Source: Apoda limacodes (lineage: Eukaryota; Arthropoda; Insecta; Lepidoptera; Limacodidae). From it: DNA of 64,000 bases. The position numbers were made by a program, and so were the translations under genes. Within the stretch, counting starts at the first letter, position 1, and every line of letters starts with the position of its first letter. The stretch spans positions 26,202,722 through 26,266,721 of the forward strand of contig OX291550.1 in assembly GCA_946406115.1 (NCBI GenBank). The letters are read 5' to 3'. The notes beneath the pieces were generated by a model that worked only from the letters and a program-made list of their open reading frames with translations, searched no databases and was not told the DNA's origin. This document shows, one piece after another, positions 45,444 to 57,018 of the stretch.

Positions 45444-46770
45444 GTAAGCATTTATACTTGTTTAAAAGTAATAGTTAAGTAACAGTTGAACGGACGATCA
45501 ATTTGATAAAATTACGGATCTTTTTCTTTCATTATTCATACCTAATTTATGAAACCACGGTAATCTTGAGAAAATAGAACACAGTATTGCTTACTGAGGC
45601 AAATTCTTATTTATTAGGCCGGTAATAAATGTAGTAGAATTTATAACTTAACCACATTCGTCAAATCCATGACTTACTAGCTCTGTCTTTCGGTTCGACC
45701 GTAGAAAATTTCGCGCCCTGCCTGCCATTATTTTATCTACTTGGCCTAAGCTCAGCCACTCAAAAAATCACCTCTGCTCCGTTGCTCAGGGGCGTGGGTT
45801 TAATTAAAAAATATTTATTATTTGAGTTTGTTTTGAAACTGGGTAAATTTTCTATGTATAAATATATGTATTAAAAAAAAATCCGTGGACTAGTACCCAG
45901 AGCGCAAGCTTTGCTTAGTTTGGGACCAGAAGGTAATGTCCAAAAATATTTATTATTATAATTAAAATAGCATGTGTATTAACCTTGTAATTATTTAACA
46001 TTCGACACGCCAATCGATATCGCACCGTCAAAATTACCATGCAGGTTATGTCCGTAGTCCAATAAAATTATACACTGAATAAATGGAAGTATTGATAATG
46101 CGTGACAGTCATGCCGTGACCACGAGAAGATGCAATACTCATGTAAAGAGACGTTTCCGTGTTCTCATCGTCGCGTTAAGACCAGGGACCTTATTGGAAA
46201 CAGTCTCGAGCTATTCGGACTCTGGAATTCGAGAGAACAATGTATGGATATTTTCTTACGTCTCGAAACCCGTGAATGTACTTGCATACATTTTTCTCTC
46301 GAATTCAGAGAGTCCGAATAGCTCGAGACTGTTTCCAATAAGGTCCAAGGATCATTATCTTAAATGATTGAAAAAGCGTAAGTTTAAAATTAAGTAAAAG
46401 AATACTTAAAGTATCTAGAAATTTGCACCGTACCCAATCCTAACTTACTTGTTGTAGTTTGTAAATAATGTCAAAGGGGGTATATTTTCGGTTCTGTTCT
46501 TTCATTCGACCAATTATTCACCATACTAATTATTAATTTACGGGTCACATATTATAAAAAGCCACAGATTACAGAAACACTGTTGCGGCGATGATCTTAC
46601 CAAATGTCACGCGGGATGAAAGTGGTTGTTGAAAAGTGGCTGGTATAATGATGTGGGTGGGTGTGTTTTTAGCCACTGGTAACCCTCTTCTAGGGATTTT
46701 GAACCGTAAAGATTTCTGCACCTACGAGCTTATAGTAAATGGACGTTGAAATTTAATTGTATGTTTTCAG
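45444..46770. other. Intron with a SINE and a long hairpin
   Basis: 45765-45960 is a SINE with a worn head (CTGCTCCGTTGCTCAGGGGC, GTGGGTTTAATTA) and the tail GCTTTGCTTAGTTTGGGACC then TGTCCAAAAATATTTATTATT. The hairpin is listed separately. Confidence 0.6.
46186..46346. repeat. Long near-perfect inverted repeat, about 61-bp arms
   Basis: 46186-46246 and 46285-46346 are reverse complements with only one substitution and one single-base indel, separated by a 38-base loop. The arms start GGACCTTATTGGAAACAGTC. It lies in an intron of the phase-1 gene, so it would be transcribed with it. Confidence 0.9.
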
Positions 46771-46833
46771 CTTTTAACTTTTCAACTCGAGTAAGCTTAA
46801 GCAGAACCAGATCTCCATCGTATTCTCAGAGAG
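46771..46833 (+). CDS. Unknown Ser/Arg-rich protein, exon 6
   Basis: A 63-base exon between TATGTTTTCAG and GTAAAG, phase 1 at both ends. It encodes FNFSTRVSLSRTRSPSYSQR, an RS/SP-rich segment. Confidence 0.78.
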
Positions 46834-47391
46834 GTAAAGTTTAGGAACGTTTTATTATTATTTTTAATTTTGCAATTTTTTACTAGCTTTGTTATCGGCT
46901 TGAAATTTAATACACACAAAGAACCTACTTGAAGAACTAAACATAAAAATAAAAAAAGGAAATCTTAGAACCACATTTTCTTCTTTTAACACTGCGCTCC
47001 CAAAGATCCAATCCTGTTCAACATTTAAACAAGACCATCTTGGTCATAAGCTTAATCAAATCCTTTTTTATCATTTAAATCGGTGAAATCAGTGCACATA
47101 GAAAAAATAAAGGAAATAAACACGCTTCGAACATGGAATTTTCTCCTTTTTTAAAGTCGGTTATCATACTAGCGAACCAGGAGATTATTACGAAAAGTCT
47201 AGAGTACTCGGGTCGCGCGTTGATTATCCAAAATGTATGGAAAAACATCTCGTCTCTGGATACCTCATTTAGCAAAAGCAGACAACTCCAGACCTTTCAC
47301 AATAAGCTCCTAGGACGTATTAATATTGGACACATTCAATATATGCGAATCCGGTGCGATTGACTAGTTACTGAAAAAATATTGATTGCAG
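46834..47391. other. Intron
   Basis: An open frame at 47133-47363 (plus) and its antisense partner are not supported by splice signals. Nothing else is recognised. Confidence 0.4.
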
Positions 47392-47448
47392 AAAAGCTGT
47401 CACCTACACGTCTTGCAAATAGATCCCTGACGAGCAGCAACATATCAC
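47392..47448 (+). CDS. Unknown Ser/Arg-rich protein, exon 7
   Basis: A 57-base microexon between TTGATTGCAG and GTGAGT, phase 1 at both ends. It encodes KLSPTRLANRSLTSSNIS. The MITE at 47457 begins only 8 bases after the donor. Confidence 0.78.
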
Positions 47449-47456
47449 GTGAGTAT

Positions 47457-47587
47457 AGTGCAACAAACTTTTCTGACCCGGTGATCAAAAATCAAAACTA
47501 CATTTGCCATATTGAAATGGCGTAAACTTACAACGACACTAGCGACCAAACACCCGAGGTCAGAAGGTCATAAAAGTTTGTTGTACT
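47457..47587. mobile_element. MITE, about 130 bp, AGTGCAACAAAC termini (copy 2)
   Basis: The ends AGTGCAACAAACTTTTCTGA and AAAAGTTTGTTGTACT are inverted. The interior is the reverse complement of the copy at 5473-5604. It lies directly behind the donor of the exon ending at 47448. Confidence 0.75.
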
Positions 47588-48195
47588 GTAAAAGTTTCAG
47601 GATACGGCATATATTCTAAATAATGCTTTCTGGCCAAACGATAAGGACTCTTGAGAGTCAGGGCGGGGCGCAAACGGCACTTGTTCTGATTCTCACGAAG
47701 TGTGAGCTTGTTTGACTCACAAGTCACGTACTGTACACAAACTTAAAATACTTAAATATTTTTAACAGCCTGTCTGGGCTTTTGCACATGCATTGCGTTT
47801 GTGAGGTAATGGTCATGTGTTTACGTTGCTCACAAAGCTACCAGCTAAGGGCCGTTCCGAAGATAGAACTGAGTTTTACATTAGAACTGATATGTTATGA
47901 AAAAAACATAGTAAACTTTTAAATTTCACATCAAAAAATTCAAAGTTTCTTACTTGAAAGACATTTGACATTTGAGAGAAATCGGGCTTGCTGGATATTT
48001 TCGTCAGCCGTAAACGTCCCCGGACAACCCTGTCTGCACGCGTCTCATAATAATATGTTCCTATATTTACATTCACGACTTTAAAACTTTGGCGGGGTCG
48101 ACTTCTTGTACAAAACTTTGATAAGTACCTCACATCTCAGGGTATTTTTTTTTAGTTTATTATTCTTATCTCAGTTTACGTTGCATTTTGAATAG
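47588..48195. other. Intron
   Basis: No feature is recognised apart from ordinary intron sequence. Confidence 0.4.
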
Positions 48196-48300
48196 CCACG
48201 CGACGTGCTAGTCACTCGAGCACTTCCCGCCGATCTGAAGCCATCGAGACCAGAACGGAAATAAAGCAGTTCTTACTGACTCCGCCGTATGCTGCTAAAT
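48196..48300 (+). CDS. Unknown Ser/Arg-rich protein, exon 8
   Basis: A 105-base exon between TTTTGAATAG and GTAAGT, phase 1 at both ends. It encodes TRRASHSSTSRRSEAIETRT and EIKQFLLTPPYAAK. RRAS is a basophilic kinase-type site and LLTPP a proline-directed one (motif inference only). Confidence 0.75.
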
Positions 48301-48829
48301 GTAAGTGGTATTATAATCAACTGTCAGAAACTGGTAATGGAGTATATTATCCTGTCCTAGGGTCTTTTATTTTACCGGCTATTTACGACGTACACTGTAT
48401 CGTTACGCAGGACTAAAGAAGTTAGTGAATCGACTGTTCCCCAAATTATTATGTAGAAGTTTACGTAGCCACTGGATACCGCCTCCAGGGGATAAACTCC
48501 ATGTAGATAGATATACATACATAAATGATTAATTAATTAACATGAAACTCAATGACTTCATGTAGGATAGTGACCATACCGTACTCACGACCAGTTTTTG
48601 GGGATTCACGTCTTCATTGATATCCCAACTAATATGTATTAAGTTAAACAACCCACCAGGCTAGATATCATAATTTTTTTAATTGTTTTGAGTGTGCGAT
48701 CTCTGAGTTTTTATTTAGGACGGTTTTATTCAGGATTTTTTTTTTATATAACTCTCATCAACATCTATGTGTCTATTTAACTTTTTAACTATTTCTGCTG
48801 CAGACTTTTTTACTTTTTATTTATTTTAG
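48301..48829. other. Intron with an open frame after an acceptor-like AG
   Basis: After CGTTACGCAG (48401-48410) a frame stays open for about 40 codons to a TAA near 48530. It cannot be joined to the exon ending at 48300 (the junction would make TGA), so I do not call it coding. Confidence 0.35.
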
Positions 48830-48910
48830 CTCCGAAGACCGTTGTGGCTTTCAGTAAATGCGAAAATCAAAGCCCTACCAAAACAACGCAACCGTTCGAC
48901 TGTAAACCAG
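48830..48910 (+). CDS. Unknown Ser/Arg-rich protein, exon 9
   Basis: An 81-base exon between TTTATTTTAG and GTAAAG, phase 1 at both ends. It encodes PKTVVAFSKCENQSPTKTTQ and PFDCKP. Confidence 0.78.
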
Positions 48911-49616
48911 GTAAAGTAACGCGGAAACTCGACTAACCGAATTAAGTTCCGTCGACGACCATTCTTGTCTTGTTAGTTAATTAACTTTTTCCTGCAACTT
49001 TACTAGCGAGATTTTGTTGCCTTAGCCGTTTGACGTCCCTATGACGACTATGTACAGACATAGACACAGGCCTCTCCTGAAAAGGAGGCTTAGGCCTACC
49101 TGGGGGGAGACAAAAGAATATAAAATACTTTTCACCCCTATCAAGAGTTCTCACGGGAATTATTTGTTCTTTGTGTAAATATTTTGCACATTGTAGCGGT
49201 GTATAAGTAAGAATAGAGAATTAGAGTTCCCACGGAATTAAATTTTCTGTGGGTGCAACAGCGGGGCACACCTAGTATATTTAATAACAATAAACTTTTG
49301 TTGGTTAGTATCTTCTGCGTTTCTAAACCTTTCAGCTGATTACGATGAAACTGGTGGATTGTGCACCCCGTTTATAATGTTTCGCATTAGTAGTAGGTAC
49401 AACCATTTTACAACGTGTATATTATAACGACAGTGTGTGTGTTCGGTGTGAATCGAGAGGAAAGAGGAAGGAGTGGGCAAAAAACTGTTTCATCTAGAAT
49501 AAGATATTTTTAATGTTATAATAGTAGGCACCTTTTTCTGTGATAATTGTTCATCTGACTATTGGCAGCTATTGGTTTTGCGACATATCTCACTTACAAT
49601 ATTCGCATTTAATTAG
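48911..49616. other. Intron with repeat tail and a possible extra exon
   Basis: 49060-49110 is a reversed LINE/SINE-type tail (CCTCTCCTGAAAAGGAGGCTTAGGCC). 49336-49389 is a 54-base phase-1 open segment after CTAAACCTTTCAG that would encode DYDETGGLCTPFIMFRI, but its donor (GTAGTA) is poor. Confidence 0.4.
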
Positions 49617-49742
49617 GTAAGGCTGGTTCTCCCACGAGGATGCAGTGGAAAATAGTATGTCCAGTGACTAACGAGACAAACAGGATGCAGCATTCGATAC
49701 TCAGCGCAAATAAAACTAAACCGAAGACAATACAAGCAAGAG
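49617..49742 (+). CDS. Unknown Ser/Arg-rich protein, exon 10
   Basis: A 126-base exon between GCATTTAATTAG and GTTAGT, phase 1 at both ends. It encodes KAGSPTRMQWKIVCPVTNET and NRMQHSILSANKTKPKTIQA. Confidence 0.75.
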
Positions 49743-51395
49743 GTTAGTTATAAACATCGACCCAGAATGTAACTAACTTATTAGAGCAGCACTTCCCAGC
49801 AAGAGAATATATACTTTATGATTCGGAGAAGTTAAATGCAAAAAAATTTTTGGAATTCCTGTACTAGAGGATAGGGGACACCGCACTTACCACGGCTGCC
49901 TCAAATAGTATCAGTGTATGGGCTGCTCGCGTATGACTAGTGACGTAGAACTAGTATATCATGTGCGACGTTCTATTTATTTAAAGCAACTTCTGAAGTT
50001 AATAGTTTTTCATCCTCCCGACCGACCTCGGCACGGTCGGAAAACTATCGTTAGGCGGCCTCAGTAGGTACGATTAGTCTCAACAACCTCCCCTTATAGG
50101 GCTTTCCCCCTCACACGACGCCGACATCCCTGGGTCGTCGGCGAACGCACGGGACTACCTCATATGCCGGGGCGCTTCTCGCCCCCCACTCAATCGCAAT
50201 CACAACCGCAAAAGCGTAACGAGGAACTCCCCTCCTGGCGCTGACTCACCTTCGAGTTTGAGGCTCACGCTGGTCAAAGGGACGACCCGAAGAGCGATAA
50301 CCCAATTCCAACTCCTTTAGAGTCTCGCCCCAAAAGTCCGGTGAAGCAGTAATGGCTGCATCAGCCAACTGCATAGTCAGATCAGAAAAAAAAAAAAATT
50401 CAGTTATACAAGACGAGCAGACATGGGCTTACCTATACAGCTGACCCTCTTATCCTTATTATTATTTTGGTCGTCCAAATCACTTATCATTCCTTGTAAG
50501 GATTTTACGTTTAAACCTTTTTAGCTCATTTGCCCTTATATTCAAAGTTGGGTTTGTTTCCCCTTCCCCAATGTTGCCAATGCCTTTAGTGCGAGAAGGC
50601 ATAATCAAAATTACAGATATACCTACTTTTTTAAATGAGCTACAGACTACGCTTAGACATTTTTAGACATGACATGTTAAAATTTTTTCTGCTTTCAAGC
50701 CGCTCAAACGGCCAGTGTTAGATAAACTGCCCTTACAGGCGTAAGTTTAGGGCGACCAGTCTAACACGTAATACGACGGAGCCAACGAGCAACGGTACAT
50801 CTCGTCCTGAAAACACGTCGTGCACTTAAAATTCTATAACTGTATTACATAATTGTACGATAATTTATATAAGAAAATCGGTTTATATTTTATTGATTTA
50901 ATTTTGCTATACAAACATAAAAAAATATTCTGATTACCGTCTAGAGTTATTCATATAATGATTTTATTTAAACTTCTAAATAAAATCATTTTTTAAATAA
51001 TTTATTTTTATGGTTTTATGTATTGAAACGAACGAAATAAATAAGGCAATAACTGAAATGTATTATTTTTAACGTTTATTTACCAACTATCAAAAATGTC
51101 TTATAGTTACCATCTACAAAAAAGATTAATCTTTAAATTTATTATTAAATTATATAAGTTATATTAGTTTATATTAGTTATTGCAGTCGTTAAATAGTAA
51201 TAAACGTCTAAAAACATAAATAGTAAACGGATTTCGTCTAAGGAAATCTTGACCTGGCGCAGCAGCCATAACAATCACTGTTACTATAACGAAAGTTACA
51301 GATAAAGAAAAACTAGTAGATCGTGCTCTAACATCGACGCTAGCTGAGATGCTAGCTATGAACAATTTTTATTATATGAGTGTAATTTATTTCAG
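49743..51395. other. Intron with LINE 3'-end-like block
   Basis: 50010-50395 is GC-rich and LINE-tail-like (CCGACCTCGGCACGGTCGG, GGCTTTCCCCCTCACACGAC, AGTCCGGTGAAGCAGTAATG, then GGCTGCATCAGCCAACTGCA). The last part recurs reversed at 54605-54690. The rest is AT-rich. Confidence 0.5.
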
Positions 51396-51497
51396 AACCA
51401 AAAAGAATAAGTTTTCCAGAAAAACAGGATATACATAACGGAGGCACGCAAAGCTCCACTAAAAGTAAACACGGTTCTAGCAGTGCCAGGCCTAGCT
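51396..51497 (+). CDS. Unknown Ser/Arg-rich protein, exon 11
   Basis: A 102-base exon between AATTTATTTCAG and GTAAGT, phase 1 at both ends. It encodes PKRISFPEKQDIHNGGTQSS and TKSKHGSSSARPS. Confidence 0.78.
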
Positions 51498-51539
51498 GTA
51501 AGTGTAATAAAATAGAACTAAACCACATAATCAAGGACC

Positions 51540-51860
51540 CTCATAAGAAACATAAAAACTTTTTTGATAAAAAAACAACCCGTCTTCAAAAAGTTGCACT
51601 AAAAAGGTAAAAATAATTACTTATTACCAAAAGTCTGATCAATTCTGAGAGTCTGAAAAACAATTAATTATTCCCAAAAATTTGATCTGAATTACAGTCT
51701 GAAGTTGGTGTCATGAAAGTGAAGTGTGTAAGGTAGATAAATAGACACCAACTTCAGACTGTAATTCAGATCAAATTTTTGGGAATAATTAATTGTTTTT
51801 ACCTTTTCAGTGCAACTTTTTGAAGCTGGTGGTTTTTTTTTGTTAAAAAGTTTTTGTACA
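51540..51860. repeat. Long inverted repeat with 54-bp perfect core
   Basis: 51659-51712 and 51744-51797 are exact reverse complements over 54 bp with a 31-base loop. Outside, a TTCAAAAAGTTGCACT(A/G)AAAAGG block at about 51586 pairs with 51798-51826, and AAAAACTTTTT... further out pairs again. The left arm has about 46 extra bases between outer and inner parts. The outer block belongs to the repeat family at 21716-22110. Confidence 0.88.
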
Positions 51861-52040
51861 CTAAAAACATCCAAACCTACTCGTAACAAAATTTTATACA
51901 ATCATCAACATAAAAGAAGTTTCACCAGTTCCAAATTAACACTATTTTTTTTATTTACTCATAGTTTAAGTTTTAAATTCACTACATTAGACTTATAAAA
52001 AAAAATTATATGATACGCATAGACTTCGATTTCTGCAATA

Positions 52041-52536
52041 CAGTAATACCCGACACCCGACATACGCGAATTCGGAGTTACGCGATTTTTCAGGCTCAGA
52101 CGTGTAGCGCGGAATCGACGCGTAGGTACAAGAAAATAACGATTTTGTGTGTTGTGCGATGTACTAAGTACTATGGCATCCAAACGAAGTAGAACCGAAT
52201 CTTTTGCTTCAAACAAGAAAAGAAAAACATTATCTTTTAAGTGTAAACTTAACATTATTATTATAAATTATTGACTCATCAGACGACTTCGTTAGATTTT
52301 ATGAAACCTTCTACATCAAAATAATTTCAGATTGTGTTTATTCGGATTCAGATTAATCATATTATCTACAATTAGTTACACAATTATTTGCTTATATATT
52401 GTTTTATTTAGTCTCCGGTCCCAACTAAACATACTTTGTATGTCTTTATATGCAAAATTGTACCCCGACTTACGCGAATTCGACTTACACGGATAGCGCT
52501 TAGTCCCACCTGTCGCGTAAGTCCGGGGTATTACTG
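52041..52536 (+). mobile_element. Internally deleted Tigger/pogo-like DNA transposon
   Basis: The ends CAGTAATACCC and GGGGTATTACTG are inverted and flanked on both sides by TA, the usual target for this superfamily. Subterminal GCGAATTCGACTTAC-like motifs fit pogo/Tigger ends. Inside, ATG at about 52171 opens MASKRSRTESFASNKKRKTL then SFKCKLNII, which resembles the start of a CENP-B-like transposase helix-turn-helix, then a stop. An acidic SDSD ending follows in another frame. It is about 496 bp, dead but mobilisable in form. Confidence 0.75.
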
Positions 52537-52782
52537 TATGTCCTATGGACTGCGCAATAGCCTCATACAATTGGCCGCACTTCAGAAAGAGACAAAGCAA
52601 ACTTTTGGTCTCTTTTTATCTACGTCCGCTATTTTGTTTATGTTTATTAAAAAAAATTAGGAAGTGACAAGGGACTCAGTTTTGCTTTATCTTTGTCATA
52701 CTTAAGCTTTTTTATTTTCACTTTTAGCTAAAATTTCTTCTTCTATATCTATGTTGCGTTTACCGGTATCACTTTATTTCAG

Positions 52783-52893
52783 CCGGTATCCACAACAGCA
52801 GTTTCAAGCCACAACTGGAAGATATCCAAAGTTCAGTAATTCTGATGAATGATAATAACCAGGAACATAAACTAAAAATAACAGAAAATAATG
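52783..52893 (+). CDS. Unknown Ser/Arg-rich protein, exon 12
   Basis: A 111-base exon between CACTTTATTTCAG and GTATCA, phase 1 at both ends. It encodes GIHNSSFKPQLEDIQSSVIL and MNDNNQEHKLKITENN. The next constitutive exon is 9 kb away at 61952, with an alternative last exon at 54906. Confidence 0.75.
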
Positions 52894-52984
52894 GTATCAT
52901 TATAACTATATAATAATGTTATTACAGATTGAACGTTACCTTTAGCTAGTTTAAGTATGAGCAAAGTATTATTTATTGAATTAT

Positions 52985-53095
52985 CGATGATACAAAATGA
53001 TAAGTTCCGGGTTCGATTCCCGATGGAGGTAAAACATAAATACAATTCTCAGTTTGTGATATTTGTATGACTTTCAATTAGGTATTATGTAGGTA
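52985..53095 (+). mobile_element. tRNA-derived SINE fragment
   Basis: A B-box-like GGGTTCGATTCCCGATGG is followed by AACATAAATACAATTCTCAG and a T-rich stretch. The A-box half is worn. Confidence 0.5.
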
Positions 53096-54905
53096 ATTCA
53101 GGATTACTTTATCAATTTCCTATTTTATTTAAATTTTGATATGAATTGCTTATTTACTACGTAATGGTATGGTAAATAAACTTTTAGGTACCTACTGTGC
53201 TTATTTTTACTCAAGGCTAGGCTTTCCCGAGCACAAACATTATAACTGTCACCGCTGATTCACGAGTTATGATGCACAATTGCGTACAGCGTTGATATAA
53301 CCAGAGAGTCATATATTTTTTACTTACATATTTTTGTTTGAATTCTAAGGGTGTTTAGTTTTCATTAAAATAAAACTTTAAATAAATCTTTTTTTTTACT
53401 TTTCAAAGCACTTCATAATTTATTAAATTCATAAGATATAATTACTGGGTACATGAGGCGTAATAACTGTCGTCTCGTGAGGCGGACGTAGGGCAGTGCC
53501 AGATACTAGCTACATAATAAGTAGGAATAAAAATGAGAAATTATGAGTTAGTACTATTGTCCGTAACTGTACCTGCGCGGACGACCGCCATTTTGGCTCA
53601 ACTTACGTGGCGAGATCTATACAAACAATAAAATTAAATACCCGCACGAAATATATTTGCATATTTATTGATATTATTATCAATATATTCATGAAAAGCC
53701 CCACTGAAAATGTGCACCCAAAGCCCAAACAAAAGATGTTTCCCAATTTCTGAGTTCAACGTCACTGATTGGTGGTGTAAATGATTTTATTAATTATAAA
53801 ACAACACGCGTTCTTATTTTTTTCTTATTATAGTAGTATGGAACGCGAAAATTCGAAAACTGAAATGACTTTATTGAATCCAATTTTAGAGTTGTATTGG
53901 TTAAATTGGAAGGTATTTACAGAGAATACTAAAACTAAAACGCCCAGAAGCGGGAAAACCTTGCCTTAAAACCTGTAGTATATTTTTTGGCTCATGTTTT
54001 TATTATAATTACTCACATTATGTTTCTATTATTTTAGTGAAAAGTGGGTATTCCATTGATTTTTCAAGATTGACAAATTATATGACATGATGAAAGAGAA
54101 TATCGACAATTGCTACAGCCCTATTTTCACTTAAGGTAATGGAATCTTAAATGTATGGTTGATAAAGGTGTAGAATATCGTAAATTGTTAGAATATAGTT
54201 AATATAGTTTTAATGTACATAATATAGTATAACACACTGTGAAAATGTAGTTTAGAATATAGTAAATAGTTTAGTATATTGTAAAGGTTAAATTATAATA
54301 GTAACTTAATACTTTTGGGTGTTGGGTGTACCGGAAGATAAATAAGAAGGTCCTATTCGATGCAGTAAACCTTCCAAAAATAGTGGTGAATTAATATCTG
54401 AGGTTCATGTCCTCCCTTAGACATAAATATAGAGATTGTTTTACCAGCTCTAATTCCACTAAAAAATGTCAACATCAATGTAATTCGCAAAGTTACTAGT
54501 TAGTAATAAATAATACAATTATGTGGTTTCATCGACGCTTTGCGTTAAAATGACACACACACAAACCATAGCGTAACAACTGCTAATAGTAAGGTTTTTT
54601 TTTTATGAACTGTGAACTGACTATGCATTTGGCTGATGCAGCCATTACTGCTCCACCGGGCTTTTGGTGCGAGACGTCAAGGAATGGTGTGGTAGGTGAC
54701 CGAGGGCTCTTAGTGCATAATTGCGTATTATAGATATTTATTGGGGTAACAAATTTTGGAGATTAATTTTTAAAGCCTAGTATTTAACTGTTAATCAAAA
54801 AATCTTCCTTTTTTTATACATAAAAAATCCTAATCCTAATCAAAAATACTGATTGCACAGCAAAATAGTTACCTCAAAATATTAGTATTTAAGCAACAAT
54901 TTCAG
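53096..54905. other. Intron with repeat tail
   Basis: 54605-54690 contains, reversed, the LINE-tail block of 50310-50390 (GCATTTGGCTGATGCAGCCA, CCATTACTGCTCCACCGGGC). An open frame at 53837-53969 does not fit the gene's phase. Confidence 0.45.
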
Positions 54906-54970
54906 TTCCGGACGCATCGCTAGTAATTGAAAAGCGGAGATTTTATGAACACATACCTAATAATATCTAG
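54906..54970 (+). CDS. Possible alternative last exon of the Ser/Arg-rich protein
   Basis: After AGCAACAATTTCAG a phase-1 open segment gives VPDASLVIEKRRFYEHIPNN-I and a TAG stop. Joined to 52893 it would shorten the protein by about 35 residues. No poly(A) signal in canonical form was fixed nearby. The acceptor is good and the frame fits, but it is short enough to be chance. Confidence 0.3.
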
Positions 54971-57018
54971 CGCACAACAAACTTTGTAATTCATTTTTCT
55001 TATAACATAGCTTTTTTTTTTAACCCATAAGGCAAATTATTTATTTGAAACACCATTTTATCTTGTAATAATAATCGAATTTTTTGCTATAACTGAGTAA
55101 ATTCTAAGGAACCAAAATAATAAATTTAGCCATTCGCGGTATCACCTTAATAATTGCACTGAGATATGCAAGGCTTAATATTTGAGACAAACATATAACT
55201 ACTGGCAGGATCATCCAGGGTGCAGTCATACGTTCAGACAACAAAGCTCCTGAGCATCAGATCGCATCGATATTTTTTATCATCGACGCAATCGTGTCGT
55301 TTTAATGAACTTCTTTTATACAGCAGTTTACACCGTATAGAGTGTTTTTCAACATAATAAATTTTGGCAAAAACATAATCGTAATTTCTAATCGAGAGAA
55401 TATTAGATCAACCTTAGTAAATAATGCTAAATAAACAGCCATACTTTGCTATAATGATTATTCAATTTGCTGAGCGTGTTTTCTCAAGTTTTAAGAAAAA
55501 TATGTTAAACAAGTTTTGACATACGTCATAGGAAACATGTTGCAAAAATATTTATTTTGTTATATGTGTGAGTATAACGTTTGTACGCTCTGGTTAGTTT
55601 GATGTGCAATTAGTATAATAAATATAATTTAATATTTTTGTACATTAGACAATTTTTTTATCGCGCATTAGAGGAAAAAATATTATATAGTACCTATTGA
55701 TGTATATTTTTGGATTATTTTTAGTACTAGTTTTGTTAAAGATTTGGTTTGTTTGCATGACAATCATTATTTTGATGTAAAAAATATTTAAATGATGTAA
55801 ATAAATTGATAGGTGATAAGTTTTTTGATGTGCATTTAAAAATAAGTGTTTAAATGTCACTGATGTATATGGCCGTGGGTTTTTAGAGACCGCATAATTT
55901 GAAACCCCGGAATTACCGGGAAAAAGCTAAATTATGTCAATTATAGGGAAAGTTTTTTCAATTGAGAAGCATCAAGGAAGAAATAGGAGAAACCATAAAT
56001 AAGTTGTAATACGGACTAAACTGTACTTTAGTTTTAGTAGGCTTTTTTTTTATACACCACTAAGGTGACAAACAAGACATTCGTCGTCGACGATTCTCAC
56101 AGCCCGTCGGTGAACTGAGTCAAAAAAGCCAAGCTGGTATCCGCGTGCACCCGCCCAGGGATGGTAGCAGGGCCGGATTTGTGACTTGTAAAGCAGCAAC
56201 CTTTGCCCTGCTGAGAAGTATTGCTTTGCTCTGTTGAGTACTCCAAGTTTTTAGTATTCAACTAAGTCCGATTTAACCCAATCAAAACGTAAGACTGCGC
56301 TTTCACTGCTAAGAAAACCCTATTCATTTTAAACGAATGTAGACCCCTTCCTTACCATTACCGAGAGAATGAGGATCCCTGGTTATCTCCAGCAAAGTTC
56401 AGTTTAGAGATCATTTGGATGACATGGTCGAGTTATAGCGTCCAAAAAACTTAGTGCGCTTAATATAGAGAAATGGCACTTCGCCTCGGGGAAAAAGTTG
56501 CTACTTTATAAATCGCATGTTTAACTCCACATGGAGTACTTCTACCACCTGTGGGCGATAACACCTGGATACCAGCTTGGCCTGTTTGACTCGGTTTGAT
56601 TGAGCTAAGAAAATTGTCTTCAATTCTTCTTTTATAGAATTGTTTTCGTGGAATTCTGCTAATGTGCACCTGTTGCCTAAAAATGCATATATCAAATCCA
56701 TTGAATCAGGGTGTTTTCAGAGCAAGGTACGCGTGTTTTATCACGCATACAGGTATGTGGCGCCTTTTCAGATATTTCGCACGCGTGTTTTATCACGCAT
56801 GCAGGTATGTGGCGCCTTTTCAGATATTTCGCACGCAAGGTCACGCAGGCTCGCTCAGATTATTTTGAAGAAAATATATAAACGAGTCGAAATCGCGAAA
56901 TATATATTTAGTCCAATCAAATAAGAAAATAAAAAAACAATTATAAGTAGTTTAAAATTTTTGGTGTAAGTACAATGTGTTCATTACAAATATCGATACC
57001 TATTGCGCTCGGGCTGCC
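54971..57018. other. Intron with repeats and a 52-bp tandem duplication
   Basis: 56729-56780 and 56781-56832 are tandem copies of a 52-bp unit (ACGCGTGTTTTATCACGCAT ... GATATTTCGC) with one difference. 56045-56190 shows the CACTAAGGTGACAAACAAGA-type repeat tail. The rest is AT-rich. Confidence 0.6.

Noticed and set aside
46083..46367. 94-codon and 63-codon open frames
   Set aside because: They are made by the inverted repeat at 46186-46346 and have no protein-like features.
48411..48532. Forty open codons after CGTTACGCAG
   Set aside because: Joining to the upstream exon would give TGA at the junction, and there is no phase-1 donor.
53837..53969. Open frame after TTATTATAG in the long intron
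   Set aside because: In the gene's phase it meets a stop at once; the open frame needs a different phase that no neighbouring exon provides.
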